This document shows, in pieces, positions 24,120 through 35,369 of a DNA stretch of 64,000 bases. The stretch's first letter is position 1, and each line of letters opens with the position of its first letter. Made by a program: the position numbers and the translations under genes. The notes under the pieces are model-generated. The model was not told where the DNA came from, made no database searches, and saw only the letters and a program-made list of their open reading frames with translations. Origin of the DNA: Antedon mediterranea (Eukaryota > Echinodermata > Crinoidea > Comatulida > Antedonidae); assembly GCF_964355755.1 (NCBI RefSeq), contig NC_092671.1, positions 13,250,501 to 13,314,500 of the forward strand, in the 5' to 3' direction.

Positions 24120-25508
24120 TCATAATGCTTGGCAAAACTTAGCCTTATGTCCTACAGAGTTACATTTCCAGCATGTAATCGGTGCTCTATGACGACATAT
24201 CCTCTGCACATGTCCACTCTCACCACAGTTGAAGCAGGGAGTCAGAGCTTCCTGGTTGAAGGATGAAACAGATGAGTATCGTTGTTTGCCTTCTGGGTTT
24301 CGTTGTCTCGCTGGTGTACGTATTACTTGCACTGCTCTATTAATACTTCTTAGTAGGACTGATGTACCTTTCTGGTTGAGGTGTAGGCCATGTCTTGTAA
24401 AGTAATTTGAATGTACACCGTGTGCATCTGTGAAATAGTTGGTATGGTCAATGTACATATGGCCAAAAGCCGTTTGGAGCATATCATTTGCTTCAGCAAT
24501 TTGTCTGTTAAAATTTGTATTGTCAAGACGAGGACAGATTCCCGAGACGAGCACCTTTCCAGATATCCTTTGTTGCAAATATGTTGTTATTTGAAGAAAG
24601 TCTTTGTGAAGTTTGCTAATGTTAAAATCTTCTCGACTACAATCATTTGTTCCAGCATGAATTATTATGTTAGTAACATTTTCCAGATTCATATGTGTTA
24701 CAGCATTGTAAAGTTGACTAACAGTAAAGCCTCGCTTTGTCCTGACTGATGTATCACTTAGACCTCTTGTTTTAATTAGTTTCAACATGGAATCTCCGAT
24801 TATCAAATTTGTTGTCTTCACAGTGTGAGATGCATTATCATTGTTTTGGACGTTGTATGTTGAGTTTTGTATGGCTTGATCAGATTCAGGAATTAACGGC
24901 TCAGGTAAAGTGGGGAGCTCATCTGCCAGTCGAACAAAATGGTTACTAGTTTGGATCTCGTGATCATTACCATTCAGACTTATTTCCTGGCAACAGTTAT
25001 GAATAGGCTGATAAAATGTGTTGTGTTTTACATCAAGCTCTGATCGTAGGCTAGTAATTTGTGCCTCAAGGTGTTCATTTCTCTCACTTAGTTCCTTAAA
25101 AGATGTCGAAAGTTGGGCAAATTTAGCGGGAACAGTTTTCAGATCGTGTATTTGTTTCCGTAGATCATTTATTGTGTCATCCTTACTTTTCACTTTGTTT
25201 TTTAAGGAGGGTGTCAGATCCCAGTGCTCGGGTGTTTGGGTGACTATATTGGTTGTTCTTGTTGCAATTGATTGTGTAGAAACTTCACAAATCTCAACTG
25301 AAGAAGTAATCGTAGCAGCATCAAATGTTCTGGGATTATTAGTAAATCGCTTAATTGGTGTGGAAGCCGAGGGTGTTGTTAAATAAGAAGGCATACTTAA
25401 GATAGATAGCTCTAAATCCCTGTATTCCTTCAAAATTGATTCCTCATCGTCATTGTCAAATGTCCGATTAGCTGGACACACCAGGCTATTAGATATGAGA
25501 TTTGCCAT
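24120..25508 (-). CDS. LINE ORF1: coiled coil, SGNH-esterase-like domain and two CCHC zinc knuckles
   Basis: Intact 462-codon frame. Residues about 105-160 are heptad-like and charged, suggesting a coiled coil that could drive trimerisation. Residues about 230-395 resemble the SGNH/GDSL esterase fold: GDS at 238-240, HAGTND at 284-289, and HGLHLNQKG around 373-381 holding the presumed catalytic His; the usual Asp before that motif is not evident. Two CX2CX4HX4C knuckles follow (C425, C428, H433, C438 and C446, C449, H454, C459). Esterase-bearing ORF1 proteins are known in CR1-group LINEs and bind nucleic acid or lipids. The product would package the LINE RNA. It is not a host gene despite its intact frame. 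Confidence 0.85.
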   Translation of the reverse strand: MANLISNSLVCPANRTFDNDDEESILKEYRDLELSILSMPSYLTTPSASTPIKRFTNNPRTFDAATITSSVEICEVSTQSIATRTTNIVTQTPEHWDLTPSLKNKVKSKDDTINDLRKQIHDLKTVPAKFAQLSTSFKELSERNEHLEAQITSLRSELDVKHNTFYQPIHNCCQEISLNGNDHEIQTSNHFVRLADELPTLPEPLIPESDQAIQNSTYNVQNNDNASHTVKTTNLIIGDSMLKLIKTRGLSDTSVRTKRGFTVSQLYNAVTHMNLENVTNIIIHAGTNDCSREDFNISKLHKDFLQITTYLQQRISGKVLVSGICPRLDNTNFNRQIAEANDMLQTAFGHMYIDHTNYFTDAHGVHSNYFTRHGLHLNQKGTSVLLRSINRAVQVIRTPARQRNPEGKQRYSSVSSFNQEALTPCFNCGESGHVQRICRHRAPITCWKCNSVGHKAKFCQAL

Positions 25509-26352
25509 TGTAAGAGTTTTTGATTAAATAGAACATATCAGACTATACACAATCTTTACAGTACTACTGATTGTTAAACCTAAATTATTTATAATAAATC
25601 ATTATTTATTAAAAAAGCAAGAACGTTTTTTGTAAGAAATATTTTTTTTAATATTTTTCTTCACAACAAATTAATAGTATCAATTTATTATTAATCTTGT
25701 TAAAAATTGTCCGAATAAGCCTGACAGCCAGCCATCTTGTAAAAAATCCACCTTCGCTGCCACATAGTCTGCCCTCTATCCTTCGACTATCCTTTATGAG
25801 TCTTTGATATCATTCATCGGACAACGCTATTAAATGGAACGCAGTTCACGCATCAATTAAATGATACCGGTACTCCATAGCCTCCCATTCTCTATTTGTC
25901 CGTGATTGTAAAAAATATATATAAAAGAACATCTTTCATAATAAAAACCGGTGCAGCAAAAACAACATTAATAATTCAAATAATGATTATCAAATACTTT
26001 TCAGAAAAAATGCGGTAAAAATGTAACTGAATAATGTCTGACCCTAAGCCCGACCCACAGAAAAGACAAAAAGGGTAATTAGACTGGAATCGGTGTTGGC
26101 AGAAAAATTGATTTCAGCACCATTCTGGGCGATACGGTATGGCATGACTGTGAGTATCAGAAGCTGAATATAGCCTATATAATACATTTATACCAACATC
26201 CAGCAAGTGGTAATGTAAGTAGAATCAATGTGAAACAACACTTCTTGTAGACTACAATGTGTGGGTCTACTAAACCTGTTTCGTCAGTCGGGGACCTCCC
26301 TGTCAGTCTGGAAAAACCCCAAACTATTTGTATATTAACTCATGAAACTTAC

Positions 26353-26425
26353 CTCTAACTACTATATTTTGTTGAGAGCAAATGAAAATGCCAACAACCA
26401 TCACAGTGATGTATTTTAACTCCAT
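26353..26425 (-). CDS. Exon 1 of left gene: start codon and signal peptide
   Basis: Minus-strand ATG at 26425 in good context (A at -3, G at +4) opens a 24-codon segment, MELKYITVMVVGIFICS and a short tail ending VVR. It has a short n-region with one Lys, a hydrophobic core VMVVGIFIC and a plausible cleavage region, so it fits a secretory signal peptide. The coding run ends at a consensus donor, AGAG then GTAAGT, in phase 1. This matches the phase-1 acceptors at 19314 and 16442, giving a Gly codon across either junction. The intron sequence after this donor is homologous to the intron after exon 2, which independently ties this exon to the gene. No clear TATA box was identified upstream, so the transcription start is unknown. 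Confidence 0.75.
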
Positions 26426-27795
26426 TGTCGTATTGTCATTAACAAAATATAACAATATTATGTAAGGTAGTAAATCCGTATTACTTCTATGAGCCTCTCA
26501 GTCATTATTCAATGTATAGTTCTTGTATGTAGCAACAATTTTGATTTATCTCTCCGGAATAATTCAAATAATGTCTTTAGAAATCGGTAATAAAATCAAT
26601 AGATTTTTCTACACTTTTTGATATGATCCGGGTTAATTCATTACCGTATACCTATTTACAAATATTCTGCCAATTGTGTATGAACATTATCAAGAACCGG
26701 CATTCGTAGCCTAGTATGTTACTGTAGAGAAACAATAAATCGAGATCAATTCCTGCTCCCTAGTGTATCTTGAAAATTCCTAGATTATCTGCTGTAGGCC
26801 TCAATTAATTCCTTTCAATTTGGCTGCTAAAAGTCACAATGATTTCGTAGTATTTTTCGTATGTGCAAACCCACCAACTACATGCTTCCAATAAAGTACG
26901 AAATGGACTGTGATCATATTCTAGGTATGATAACTGTTTAAACAAACATTAATTTAAATATCTAAGTATCGAATATAGTGTGTGATAACACAGTCTTATC
27001 TTTCAAAATTACAATAGGCAAATTCCTAATTCCAAATTTCACAACAAAAAACAAACAAACAAAATACTAAATTATGAGTTATTTATTACAAGTTGTTCAC
27101 ATAACCTGTACATTATACTGTATGCTCTACTCAATGGCAATTAAACAGAATACGGTACGCAAGAGAACACAAAATATAATACAACATTATTAATATTCGT
27201 CTTAATATTTGCTTTTTAACATTTTGTAAATAGCAAAATTTACTCAAATTGCACCTGCAAAGAGTTTAAAAAAACTTATATTTATATATATAGACTAAGA
27301 AATACCGGAATGGTGTCCGGCGGGGGATAGTTTATTACCATTAGTTAAGGTCTAATGTAAAGCACCTAGAGTGGTCAGTGATCCATTAGGCGCTATATAA
27401 ATACTGTTTATTATTATTATTATTATTAGTATTAGTGTTATTATTATTATTATTATTGGTCGAATAAATATAATAAATTTAGGAAGTTGTTGAAATAAGA
27501 AATTAATAATGAAAATCACCAACAAACCTAATTTGAAGGTGCACCAAGTCTATATTTTTAGGCTTAACATTTTGTTGTATTTTGTGGGTATTATTATAAT
27601 TCAATTGCATCCTCATCTTCAAATAATTTCTTGTCGTTTTTTTTGTATATTCATACCTCGCATTAGTAAATGCATCAAATTGTGTCTGGCGGTGACTAAA
27701 CACTCTTGTTTGTTAAAGATGACGTCATAGTCAGCATGTATATCTGCGGTCGGTGTTGTGCAATCCCATGTAATACTAATACTGTACTGTAGGGT
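26426..27795. other. Sequence upstream of left gene exon 1; no gene seen
   Basis: AT-rich and without a supported coding exon. It should contain the left gene's 5' UTR and promoter, but I could not pick a convincing TATA box or initiator. It includes the SINE-like tail at 27300-27460. Confidence 0.5.
27300..27460 (+). repeat. SINE/LINE-tail-like sequence with ATT microsatellite
   Basis: TAAAGCACCTAGAGTGGTCA and GGCGCTATATAAATACTG precede an ATT run (about 27411-27460). This arrangement is common at the 3' ends of animal SINEs and LINEs. No coding sequence is present. Confidence 0.6.
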
Positions 27796-29118
27796 GTATC
27801 TATATATAAATTATGGTTAATTCTGACATAGGCGAGCACAATGCAAAAACTTCGGTACAAATCTCCGCCTTGGATACCTACCTTATCTATCTGAGATGTA
27901 CCGCGAAACGTAGATTTGATAACATTAGTGTTCACAGCGACGCTATTGTTCCATATTTCTATCTTAGGAAGATATTATAAAGAGTTTTTTAACACAATTT
28001 ATGATTTCAACATTAGATTTTCATCTCAATTTCAATTCTTCCCGGTCAAAGTAATTTCCGGGTTTAAGATAAGTTCACCTTGCAACAACCTGGTTTCAAA
28101 TATTTTCTCTCTTTTATACACAAGGGAGCAGTTAAAATAATAGATTTGACCCTAAAGGTGACTGGAAACAGGCACTTTCCATCAATCAATACAGTGTCCC
28201 TTTGGAAGACGAAAAGTTGGCCATTATTCATAGCCATTTCAGTTTTTTGTTTATTTTAAAACATACCGCGCGTGTGTGAAGGTACAGTAGTTAAATAATA
28301 GGAATTATACTGCAAATTAATAAAGATCAAATTAAATATACGCCATAAAGAATCAGAATATATTGTGGGGAATAGTATTATAAAATTACATAGGGAGATT
28401 TGATGATAAGACATTTTTCGAGTGAAATCCCGATAGCTGAGTTTTATTGAGTAAGCTTGCAGGAATAACTGTAGGCTATCTTCCTGTGTCCCGTTAGGAC
28501 CGAGATATCTGCCCTTGTTGCAAGCCGTAATGTCTTCTTTCTTGGGCCCACTCTGTCACGGCAGTTAGTTTCAAAAGATGATTAAATTAAATAAATAATG
28601 TATTAATAATTATTAGGATGGTATTCATTTGAATAAACGCCTCTCCAATAATACATCACTTTGAATAATAACCCCCCCCCCCCCCAACCCAACTATCTAA
28701 TAAACGTCCATCCACATATTTATAACAACACAATTATACTATTTGGAGTAGAATTCACCGCACTGTTATCTACAATTTACCAAGCATTTGTTATTCTTTT
28801 TTAGCACTTTTCATATCTATTAGAGGATTTCATTTGATTATAAATGTTACCATATTATTAAAACTACAAAATAACATATATCCCTCGAATAAGCACCTCC
28901 CTCAAATGACCTCCGCCTCCCCAAAGGGCCCTACCAAACAATAAAAACTGTACTTTAAAATGTTATTAATCATCTAAACACTGTGAAACAAAGTAGTTTT
29001 ACAAATGTCAAGCATTTTCAATAATGGTAACCGACAGAAAACGTATAAGGAGAACATTATTATTCCGAGAACCATCGTCTACACTTCCTAGAGGGGGAGC
29101 GAGCGAAGCGAGCTCACC
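27796..29118 (+). repeat. Dispersed repeat, copy 1 of an inverted pair
   Basis: This block matches the reverse complement of about 41048-42113. Shared landmarks are TTAATTCTGACATAGGCGAG (near 27813), the CGCGAAACGT region (27901), CGCGCGTGTGTGAAGGTAC (28267), a poly-C run (about 28673-28684), GAGCGAGCGAAGCGAGC (29097) and CTCTAGTTAA at the end. Two short open frames here are chance. It may be one transposable element present twice, or part of a larger inverted duplication. Confidence 0.7.
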
Positions 29119-29173
29119 CTCTAGTTAAGTAAATAAACTAAATACTAAACTAAATAATCGAGATAATATTAAG

Positions 29174-29269
29174 TTTATCATTTTATAATGACAAATGTTT
29201 ATCATTTTATAATGACAAATGTTTATCATTTTATAATGACAAATGTTTACCATTTTATAATGACAAATG
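29174..29269 (+). repeat. 24-bp tandem repeat, four copies
   Basis: TTTATCATTTTATAATGACA plus AATG repeats four times without gaps. Only the last copy shows a T-to-C change. The AT-rich unit contains the near-palindrome CATTTTATAATG. It lies in the region between the two divergent genes. Confidence 0.9.
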
Positions 29270-29310
29270 TGGTAGGCCCTAAATGGTTCAAACATCCTGG
29301 CGTCGTGTGT

Positions 29311-29380
29311 TTTTAGTCGCGTGCAACGCGACTCTACAGCTCATTATGTCGGTCGGTCGGTTGGTCGGTTGTTCGGTAAA
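29311..29380 (+). repeat. Single degenerate copy of the AGTCGCGT hairpin repeat
   Basis: TTAGTCGCGTGCAACGCGAC is followed by a GGTCGGTCGG tract, matching the start of each unit of the tandem cluster at 39305-39745. The stem arms AGTCGCGT and ACGCGACT are kept. Confidence 0.7.
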
Positions 29381-30234
29381 CACTAACTTGAGCACGAGAC
29401 TGCAGTCATGTATATGGCCTTGATAATTGCAAAAATAATTTTAAAAATTGACATTTAACTGTACCATGTGTATTTTAGTGAGTCGATATTATACACACAA
29501 TGCGAAGTACATTTAATTGTATTCGTTACCTAATTACCACTTTAGTAGTGTAATTTATCAAATCTGTGACCACGGCTCAATACAATATAACGCTATTTTT
29601 TGGTTTGCATCAATAGGAAACATATTAGTTCAACTAAAATACGTATTATCTTGTAATCATCGATTTTTTACCATCCGACATTGGGGAACTAAACGTCCAC
29701 ACACCAATTGCCCTAATAAACATTAATATGCAAATACGGGTTAAGCCAATGGGTAAGAATTTAAAATCAAACTGTTGCACGTTCCTTTTTTCAACTAATA
29801 TTTAGCTGTATGTTCTTAAATACGTTAACAAACGAATTCAATAAATTCAATCCATCAATCAATCTATCAATATTTGGTCTACTAGTGAATCGAGCAATGT
29901 TTGTTAATGGGGCGGCTTTCGTCAGGTCACTTTCTTTAAGAATGAATAGTGCACTATTATGTTGTTCAAGTAGAAATAATTAGTGTTTGTACTTCTCATT
30001 GGATATCAAGATGATTGTGTAAGACCAGGTGACTGAATTGGTAGTCGTGAGAGGAACACTTCTTGAAAGATAGACTTACTTCAACGAACTATAAGGACAT
30101 ACCTGTACACAAATGTTTAACTCACCTATCAGGTAAAACGCGGTTTTCACAAACTTTTAAAATGGGAATGTATCCAGCTTTGCCGTAAAAACACGTGTGT
30201 TTCGACACTATTGACCACAATTTGTGCAATTTTT
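29381..30234. other. Sequence upstream of right gene candidate exon 1; no gene seen
   Basis: AT-rich, with no supported exon or RNA gene. If the 30235-30370 exon is the true first coding exon, its promoter lies here, about 4 kb from the left gene's start. Confidence 0.45.
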
Positions 30235-30370
30235 ATGAAAAATACATTTTACTTTTCAATTTTGTTTACTATGGAAGAAACGTTTGGAAATATTAAAAGG
30301 ATATATAAGCATGTTTTATTACTTCTACTAATTTGTAATGTGATTTCTATAATACGTCTCACGAGTGCAG
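30235..30370 (+). CDS. Candidate exon 1 of right gene: signal peptide with phase-1 donor
   Basis: Two in-frame ATGs (30235 and 30271) open a segment that reads MEETFGNIKRIYKH from the second, then a hydrophobic core VLLLLLICNVISII and the end RLTSA. This is a classic signal-peptide layout: basic n-region, Leu-rich h-region, Ala near the cleavage site. The second ATG has A at -3 and G at +4 and gives the more typical signal peptide; the first would add a second hydrophobic patch. The segment ends at a good donor, GTGCAG then GTAAAT, in phase 1, matching the phase-1 acceptor at 47859 and giving a Glu codon. The link needs a 17.5 kb intron and is inferred. Another upstream exon, or unseen cassette exons in between, remain possible. 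Confidence 0.5.
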
Positions 30371-30611
30371 GTAAATCAATTTTCTTTATATTTCTAAACT
30401 TTATGATAACCTTTAACTTTATATTAATATTGTTTTTATTTTATATTTTTATTTTTATTTTTTATATATAAATCCAAAGGCAAATTACTGAAAAAATGAC
30501 AATGCTGTGGGTATCAGTGGCTGGATCTCAATGGAGATACAAAAAAAAGCGAAAAGCTAAATTAAAACGATAAAGTAAACAGCCAGAAAGGTTAGCAGAG
30601 CTTTCGGGCTC

Positions 30612-30642
<31 letters not shown>

Positions 30643-32259
30643 GGTTCCATCAATTCAAATGAAGACGTATATATTATTTTGATATTACCGTTACCACTGC
30701 CATTGTATATTTATACCTTTTTAGTGTTATTGACTAAAACCAAAGGGCGTATACGTATTAATTTGGAAAACTATTTTAGAAAAATTGTTTATTGAGCGTG
30801 CCCTGAGGAGTATAAATTTGACTTGTTAAACACATGGCTTTTTGGAGTTCTCATGAATTACTCCCAAAATTGAGTATTGTTACAGTACCGTATTGTATTT
30901 TTAGACAACCTCAACTCATAATGCTAATTGTCATCTTAATTTTCACATCACCATTATTACCGAGGTTTTATCATCTTAAACGCTAATCGTTGTTCGACAT
31001 TGCGCGTCTCACTTGTGTTCGCCACGTTTTTGAACAAGCATGTGTATAGGTCCCCATTTCTTATCTTATATAATCCGGCCGAATATTCAACTTTATTGCG
31101 ATACATATATAATTATACCAAGGAAAACATATTATCCCTGGTATTATTATTGAACATTACAATGTTTCTTCTTTTAATGACAGAATGGCATACCAATAAA
31201 TAAGGAGATAACAAAGGCTGTTTTCACGTCCGTTTCCAGTCCTAAAAGTAATATAGTCACTTTAAATCTGGTAATAGCTAACTGTATGTACATTATTAAG
31301 ATTCATTATCAAGGGTTAAGGGTACTTATAATTAGTGTATGTAAATGATACGGTAGTTTATCATGGATACTAGTACACGATTTAGTCCGAGATGTTGAAG
31401 CAACTATGCCTAAAATATTTCTTCTGTGGCCTTCTCGGTTCAGGCCACGGTCTACCAACAGTCACGGGCTCCTGCTTTTTTGTTTTGTTTTAGGAGTGAG
31501 AAAGTTGGGCGAGTGTAAACTTTACCCACCACTGACAGTGAACAATCATAGATCAAATAACTTATCGCAATCTATACTTCTAGGCCTATATCTCTATTCA
31601 ACGCATTATTTTCCCGTAACTATGGTAGCATAATATACATATGTGGTCTATTATTTTTTCACAGATAAATGCATACTTATAGAATATACGCCAGCATTTT
31701 AATGAGAAAACTAATTCAGTTCTGTGTCGTTTATTTATTTAGAATAACTACAAAATCGAAACGTCAAATAGGAAAGCTGTGTTATACAAAACGTGAAGGA
31801 TTAAAATATTATTCTAAGGTTATAACTATGTTTACTTACATGCACGTGAATGAAGATAAGAACACACATTTATTATTATATATATTAGCGCACAATTTAT
31901 TGTATTATTATTTATGCTAACGTAATCTATTTTTAATCTAGAAAGTCTCAAGACATAGGGTTTACCTAAAATTAAATTAGTCATAAGAAGCAACTTGGGG
32001 TGGACCTAAATAGTAGGAAAGACATTCTTTTTTTGAACGCATGGTGTAAACTTAACAACAACGAGAAAAAAGAAAAACAAATCTATCTTTACTATGACCT
32101 TTTCAAACTTATTGGATAAATGGTTGTTCTGCCTCCGGTTCGTTGCAAATACCTGCTTTATTAACAAATCATCACCAATTAGGCTTCAATGTTGATGCGT
32201 TTTCCTGAATAGATTTAATATAAAAACTCCTAGTTATGGTTTAAACTGTCAAAGCACCA
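30371..32259. other. Non-coding AT-rich stretch; nothing specific seen
   Basis: Apart from the TA run at 30611-30640, only short chance open frames rich in Ile/Leu/Phe/Tyr, as expected from AT-rich DNA. Probably intronic. Confidence 0.5.
30611..30640. repeat. (TA)n microsatellite
   Basis: An alternating TA run of about 28 bp. It lies just after the candidate exon 1 donor of the right gene, within the inferred intron. Confidence 0.9.
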
Positions 32260-33062
32260 TATCTAACTGGAGATTATATAGGTAAATCAGTTATAAAGAA
32301 AGTAAACTCAAGGGTAAAATTTTTATATAGAAATAGAAAGTACTTAACTTTCAGAGATCTTAAGTTACTAGCAAATAGTTTGGTGTTATGCCTTTATGAT
32401 TATGCTTGTAGCGTGTGGTACTCTGGATTAAAAAAAACATTAAAAGTTAAATTGCAAACTGCACAAAATAAGACGGTCAGATGTATTCTTGGTCTTGAAC
32501 CAAGGGATCACATTGGGGCTAATGAATTAAACCAACTGAATTGGCTCCCAGTAGACTTAAGAGTTAAAGAGATAAAACTTTGTCACATGTATCGTATTAT
32601 TAATGGATTAAGCCCTACGTTTATGAATGATGGTATTAGTAGAGCAAATGTAATTCACCAGTACAATACTAGATTTGCAACTCAATCAATTTATAGACCA
32701 TATATAGGTAACCACTCCCAAACAACCTTTGTTAACACGGCAATAACGTCATGGAATCACCTGCCAAAATTGATACAGTGTTCAGAAACCATCAATCAAT
32801 TCAAAAGAAATATCAGGAAACATCTCAAAGAGGTTATGCTTGAAAGATTATAATTTATATTTATATTGTTACTACATGTGTTATTGTTTATTGTAAATGT
32901 TTATTCTTATGGTGTTTTTATCCTTAAGGGCCACAATGGAAATAAGTTTGACCTTTGGTTACTTTTTTGTGTTACGGTACCCTGAATTCATTCTTTGTAT
33001 TTTTTTTTATGTTGTGTTATTTTATGAATTCGAATAAAGAAATGAAATGAAATGAAATCACT
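32260..33062 (+). mobile_element. 5'-truncated LINE fragment, RT C-terminal region
   Basis: An open plus frame from about 32265 to 32853 reads ANSLVLCLYDYACSVWYSGL, NKTVRCILGL, NWLPVDLRVKEIKLCHMYRI and NTAITSWNHLPKLI, the characteristic end of CR1-like ORF2 proteins after the catalytic domain. It is followed by about 200 bp of 3' UTR and a GAAAT tandem tail (33037-33060). The upstream RT and endonuclease are absent, so it is a truncated insertion. It lies in the inferred first intron of the right gene, in sense orientation. Confidence 0.85.
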
Positions 33063-35369
33063 TGAAATGGGGTTGTGTAGATAGAATGCAGACATGGATC
33101 ATAATTGTATTATATTATTCATTTAGTCCTGACAAAGATACAGTAACATATTAAAAGACCCATACATCAAAACCAATATTATATAAAATATATAGCAATC
33201 GAGTGGCTTTCCACATTGTTAGACATTATACATTATATGACACATACCTTACTACTGTATATATTGAGGTATTTATTATTAAACACAAAAACAAAGTGTA
33301 CATAACAGAAGGCACCGAAAAGCAGAACAATCCTTATTACATAAGTAGGTATATAGAATTTCTTTAAGATGCTAAATGATTTAAATTAAGGACAGTTAAA
33401 ACAGTGTAATACATGAAGATTGAAGGGGAAATGAATATTGAGCTTGTCTTTACAACAATGATATGACATGTATCATACCACCAAAATTACGAGTGAGAAT
33501 CATAAGGGATTTAATGAAAGACGGTTGTTTTAAGACGGTCTGCATTTTCATTAAATGCCTTATGATAATGATTCTTACATAATATGACTATTCGCATAAG
33601 GCCTACTCCTTCGGATTGCAGAATACCGTATGTTATATAGTTTAACTATTAATACAACACTATTCTTGTTTTCTTCTTTCAGGCCTATTAATAAAATATA
33701 ATTCATTTCATAATGACATTTCATAACATAATCATTTCGTAACATATTCATTTCATTCGAGGGCGCTTAATAATCGGCTGCGACATTATTTATTTTATTA
33801 ACTTAATCAAGTGCATTTATGACCTGTCTGCTGTGTGTCTGGATAACGGTAACCACAATAAAATACTATCTAAATGTACATTCACTCGACAGCGGCTTTT
33901 ATGCGATATTTGCATTAACTTGTTTATATATAATTTTCCCGGCCGGCCGTCCATTGAGTTAAATAATTATATTTTACTTCTCCATCGTACACAATCGTTT
34001 TTATTATTATAATTTTTGTTTTTTTTAAATTAAATTGTTGTAAGTTGTCAATGTATCTAACACTTCAGCAGCAAAATTAGGCCTATTACCGTGTACCACA
34101 ATGTACATGAAAGGAATATAGTCGTTTCACGTTTTGTGATAAGGTATGGTGGTACGCTGACAGATAATCAGTAAAGTGGGAAGTTGCTTGAATATTTAAT
34201 CACGGTGCTGTGCAATCAAATTAAATATTTGTATAGCGTTAATATATCAACCACTTCAAAATGGTTCTCTTTGATCTTTAGGCCTTTTGCAAACACTATG
34301 CTAGCCACACCACTCTCAAATTATTACACCATTTTATGCGTTTAAATAAACCGTTAGATAGCTAGTTATAGGGTAGGCTTACCACATAATATAGCCTAAA
34401 CCAAAGAAATAGAAAGAAAATATAATCGGCATATATCACCAATATTGTTTGCATGTCGTAGATGCACTAATAATACGCCAGTAATGCAACGTACGTGGTA
34501 TACAATGTGTTTCCAAAAAAAATACAGTAAAAGTTGAAACAGCCTTTCTCTACTCAGGAAAACATGGAAACCGAAATAAGAGACACTCTTAACTGAAAAC
34601 AAAAGCGCAAACAATACTTTTTAGCTCAATTATTATTTTTATAATCCCAAAATCGTGTATGTACTAAAATGTTCATTAGTTAGTATCAAACATTATTATA
34701 TTGTTTATTTTAGGAATGTGAGATATATGAAATTACATTAGATAATATTTGATTTTCAACAAAATGCAAGTTTAAAATTGTATTTAAACGATGTTTTATA
34801 ACTAACACAATGGTATGGTATTTTATTTCAGTGACAGTATCGCTTCAGGCAAAATGAGGCACTATACTATTGTTAGACTGTAAAAAAATTTGTCTACCAT
34901 TGGTGACGCCCGCAAAGCAAATTTACAGATCATGTATGCCAGCCGTTTATAATTGAAGTAGAAATCACTTGATGGGTACAGGACAATTACCACACCATGA
35001 CGTCATTGCGTTTATAAGGCATGGCGTGAGAATATCGACCAAACATTGTATGACAATACAATGCTATTCAAAATAATAATAGTTAGTCTCTTTTCGTCTT
35101 TAACATGTTGATTGTGTGGGTTATTTCTTTGGGGGTTTTTATAATCAAGTTTTATTTATTTCAATTAAACTGAATCGTGACAATTTATAAAAATTGGATA
35201 AATAATATAATAAGATTTAACATTAATATTAACATCTCCATTAATCAACAATATACAATTACAATCTAAAATATACATTATATAATAAAATACAATTATT
35301 AAAACAGAAATTTGGAACTGTTTGGTATTGAATAATATTGCCCCGCGAATATGAATTGTAGTAAATTGC
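33063..35369. other. Non-coding AT-rich stretch; nothing specific seen
   Basis: No motif-bearing frame, RNA gene or clear repeat. A locally redundant TTCATTTC(A/G)TAA-type motif occurs near 33700-33760. Confidence 0.5.

Larger units (their letters stand above)
21300..25520 (-). mobile_element. Non-LTR retrotransposon (CR1/L2-like LINE), nearly full length but inactivated
   Basis: Minus-strand order is ORF1 (25508-24120), an APE-type endonuclease (about 23986-22832), reverse transcriptase (about 22830-21889), a C-terminal domain (to 21515) and an ATT-rich tail near 21318-21365. Comparison with copy A of the intron puts the insertion between an AATAGACC word (21306-21314) and TGATTAAATAG (25519 on). 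ORF2 carries three lesions: a homopolymer frameshift, an in-frame stop, and loss of the catalytic RT segment. CR1/L2 affinity is inferred from domain order; the clade is unassigned. Confidence 0.85.
19315..26352 (-). other. Intron between exon 1 and exon 2 (duplicated intron, copy B, with LINE insertions)
   Basis: This is collinear with copy A (16443-19092) but about 4.4 kb longer. The extra length is accounted for mainly by two retrotransposon insertions, about 20018-20990 and 21300-25520, which interrupt sequence that is continuous in copy A. Copy A therefore shows the pre-insertion state. Confidence 0.8.

Noticed and set aside
24411-25386. Plus-strand open frames across the LINE ORF1 region
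   Set aside because: Antisense to a clear ORF1 with zinc knuckles and esterase motifs.
30371-30471. Extension of the right-gene exon 1 frame past the donor
   Set aside because: After the GTAAAT donor the translation becomes low-complexity Phe/Ile/Leu text from AT-rich sequence, typical of intron read-through.
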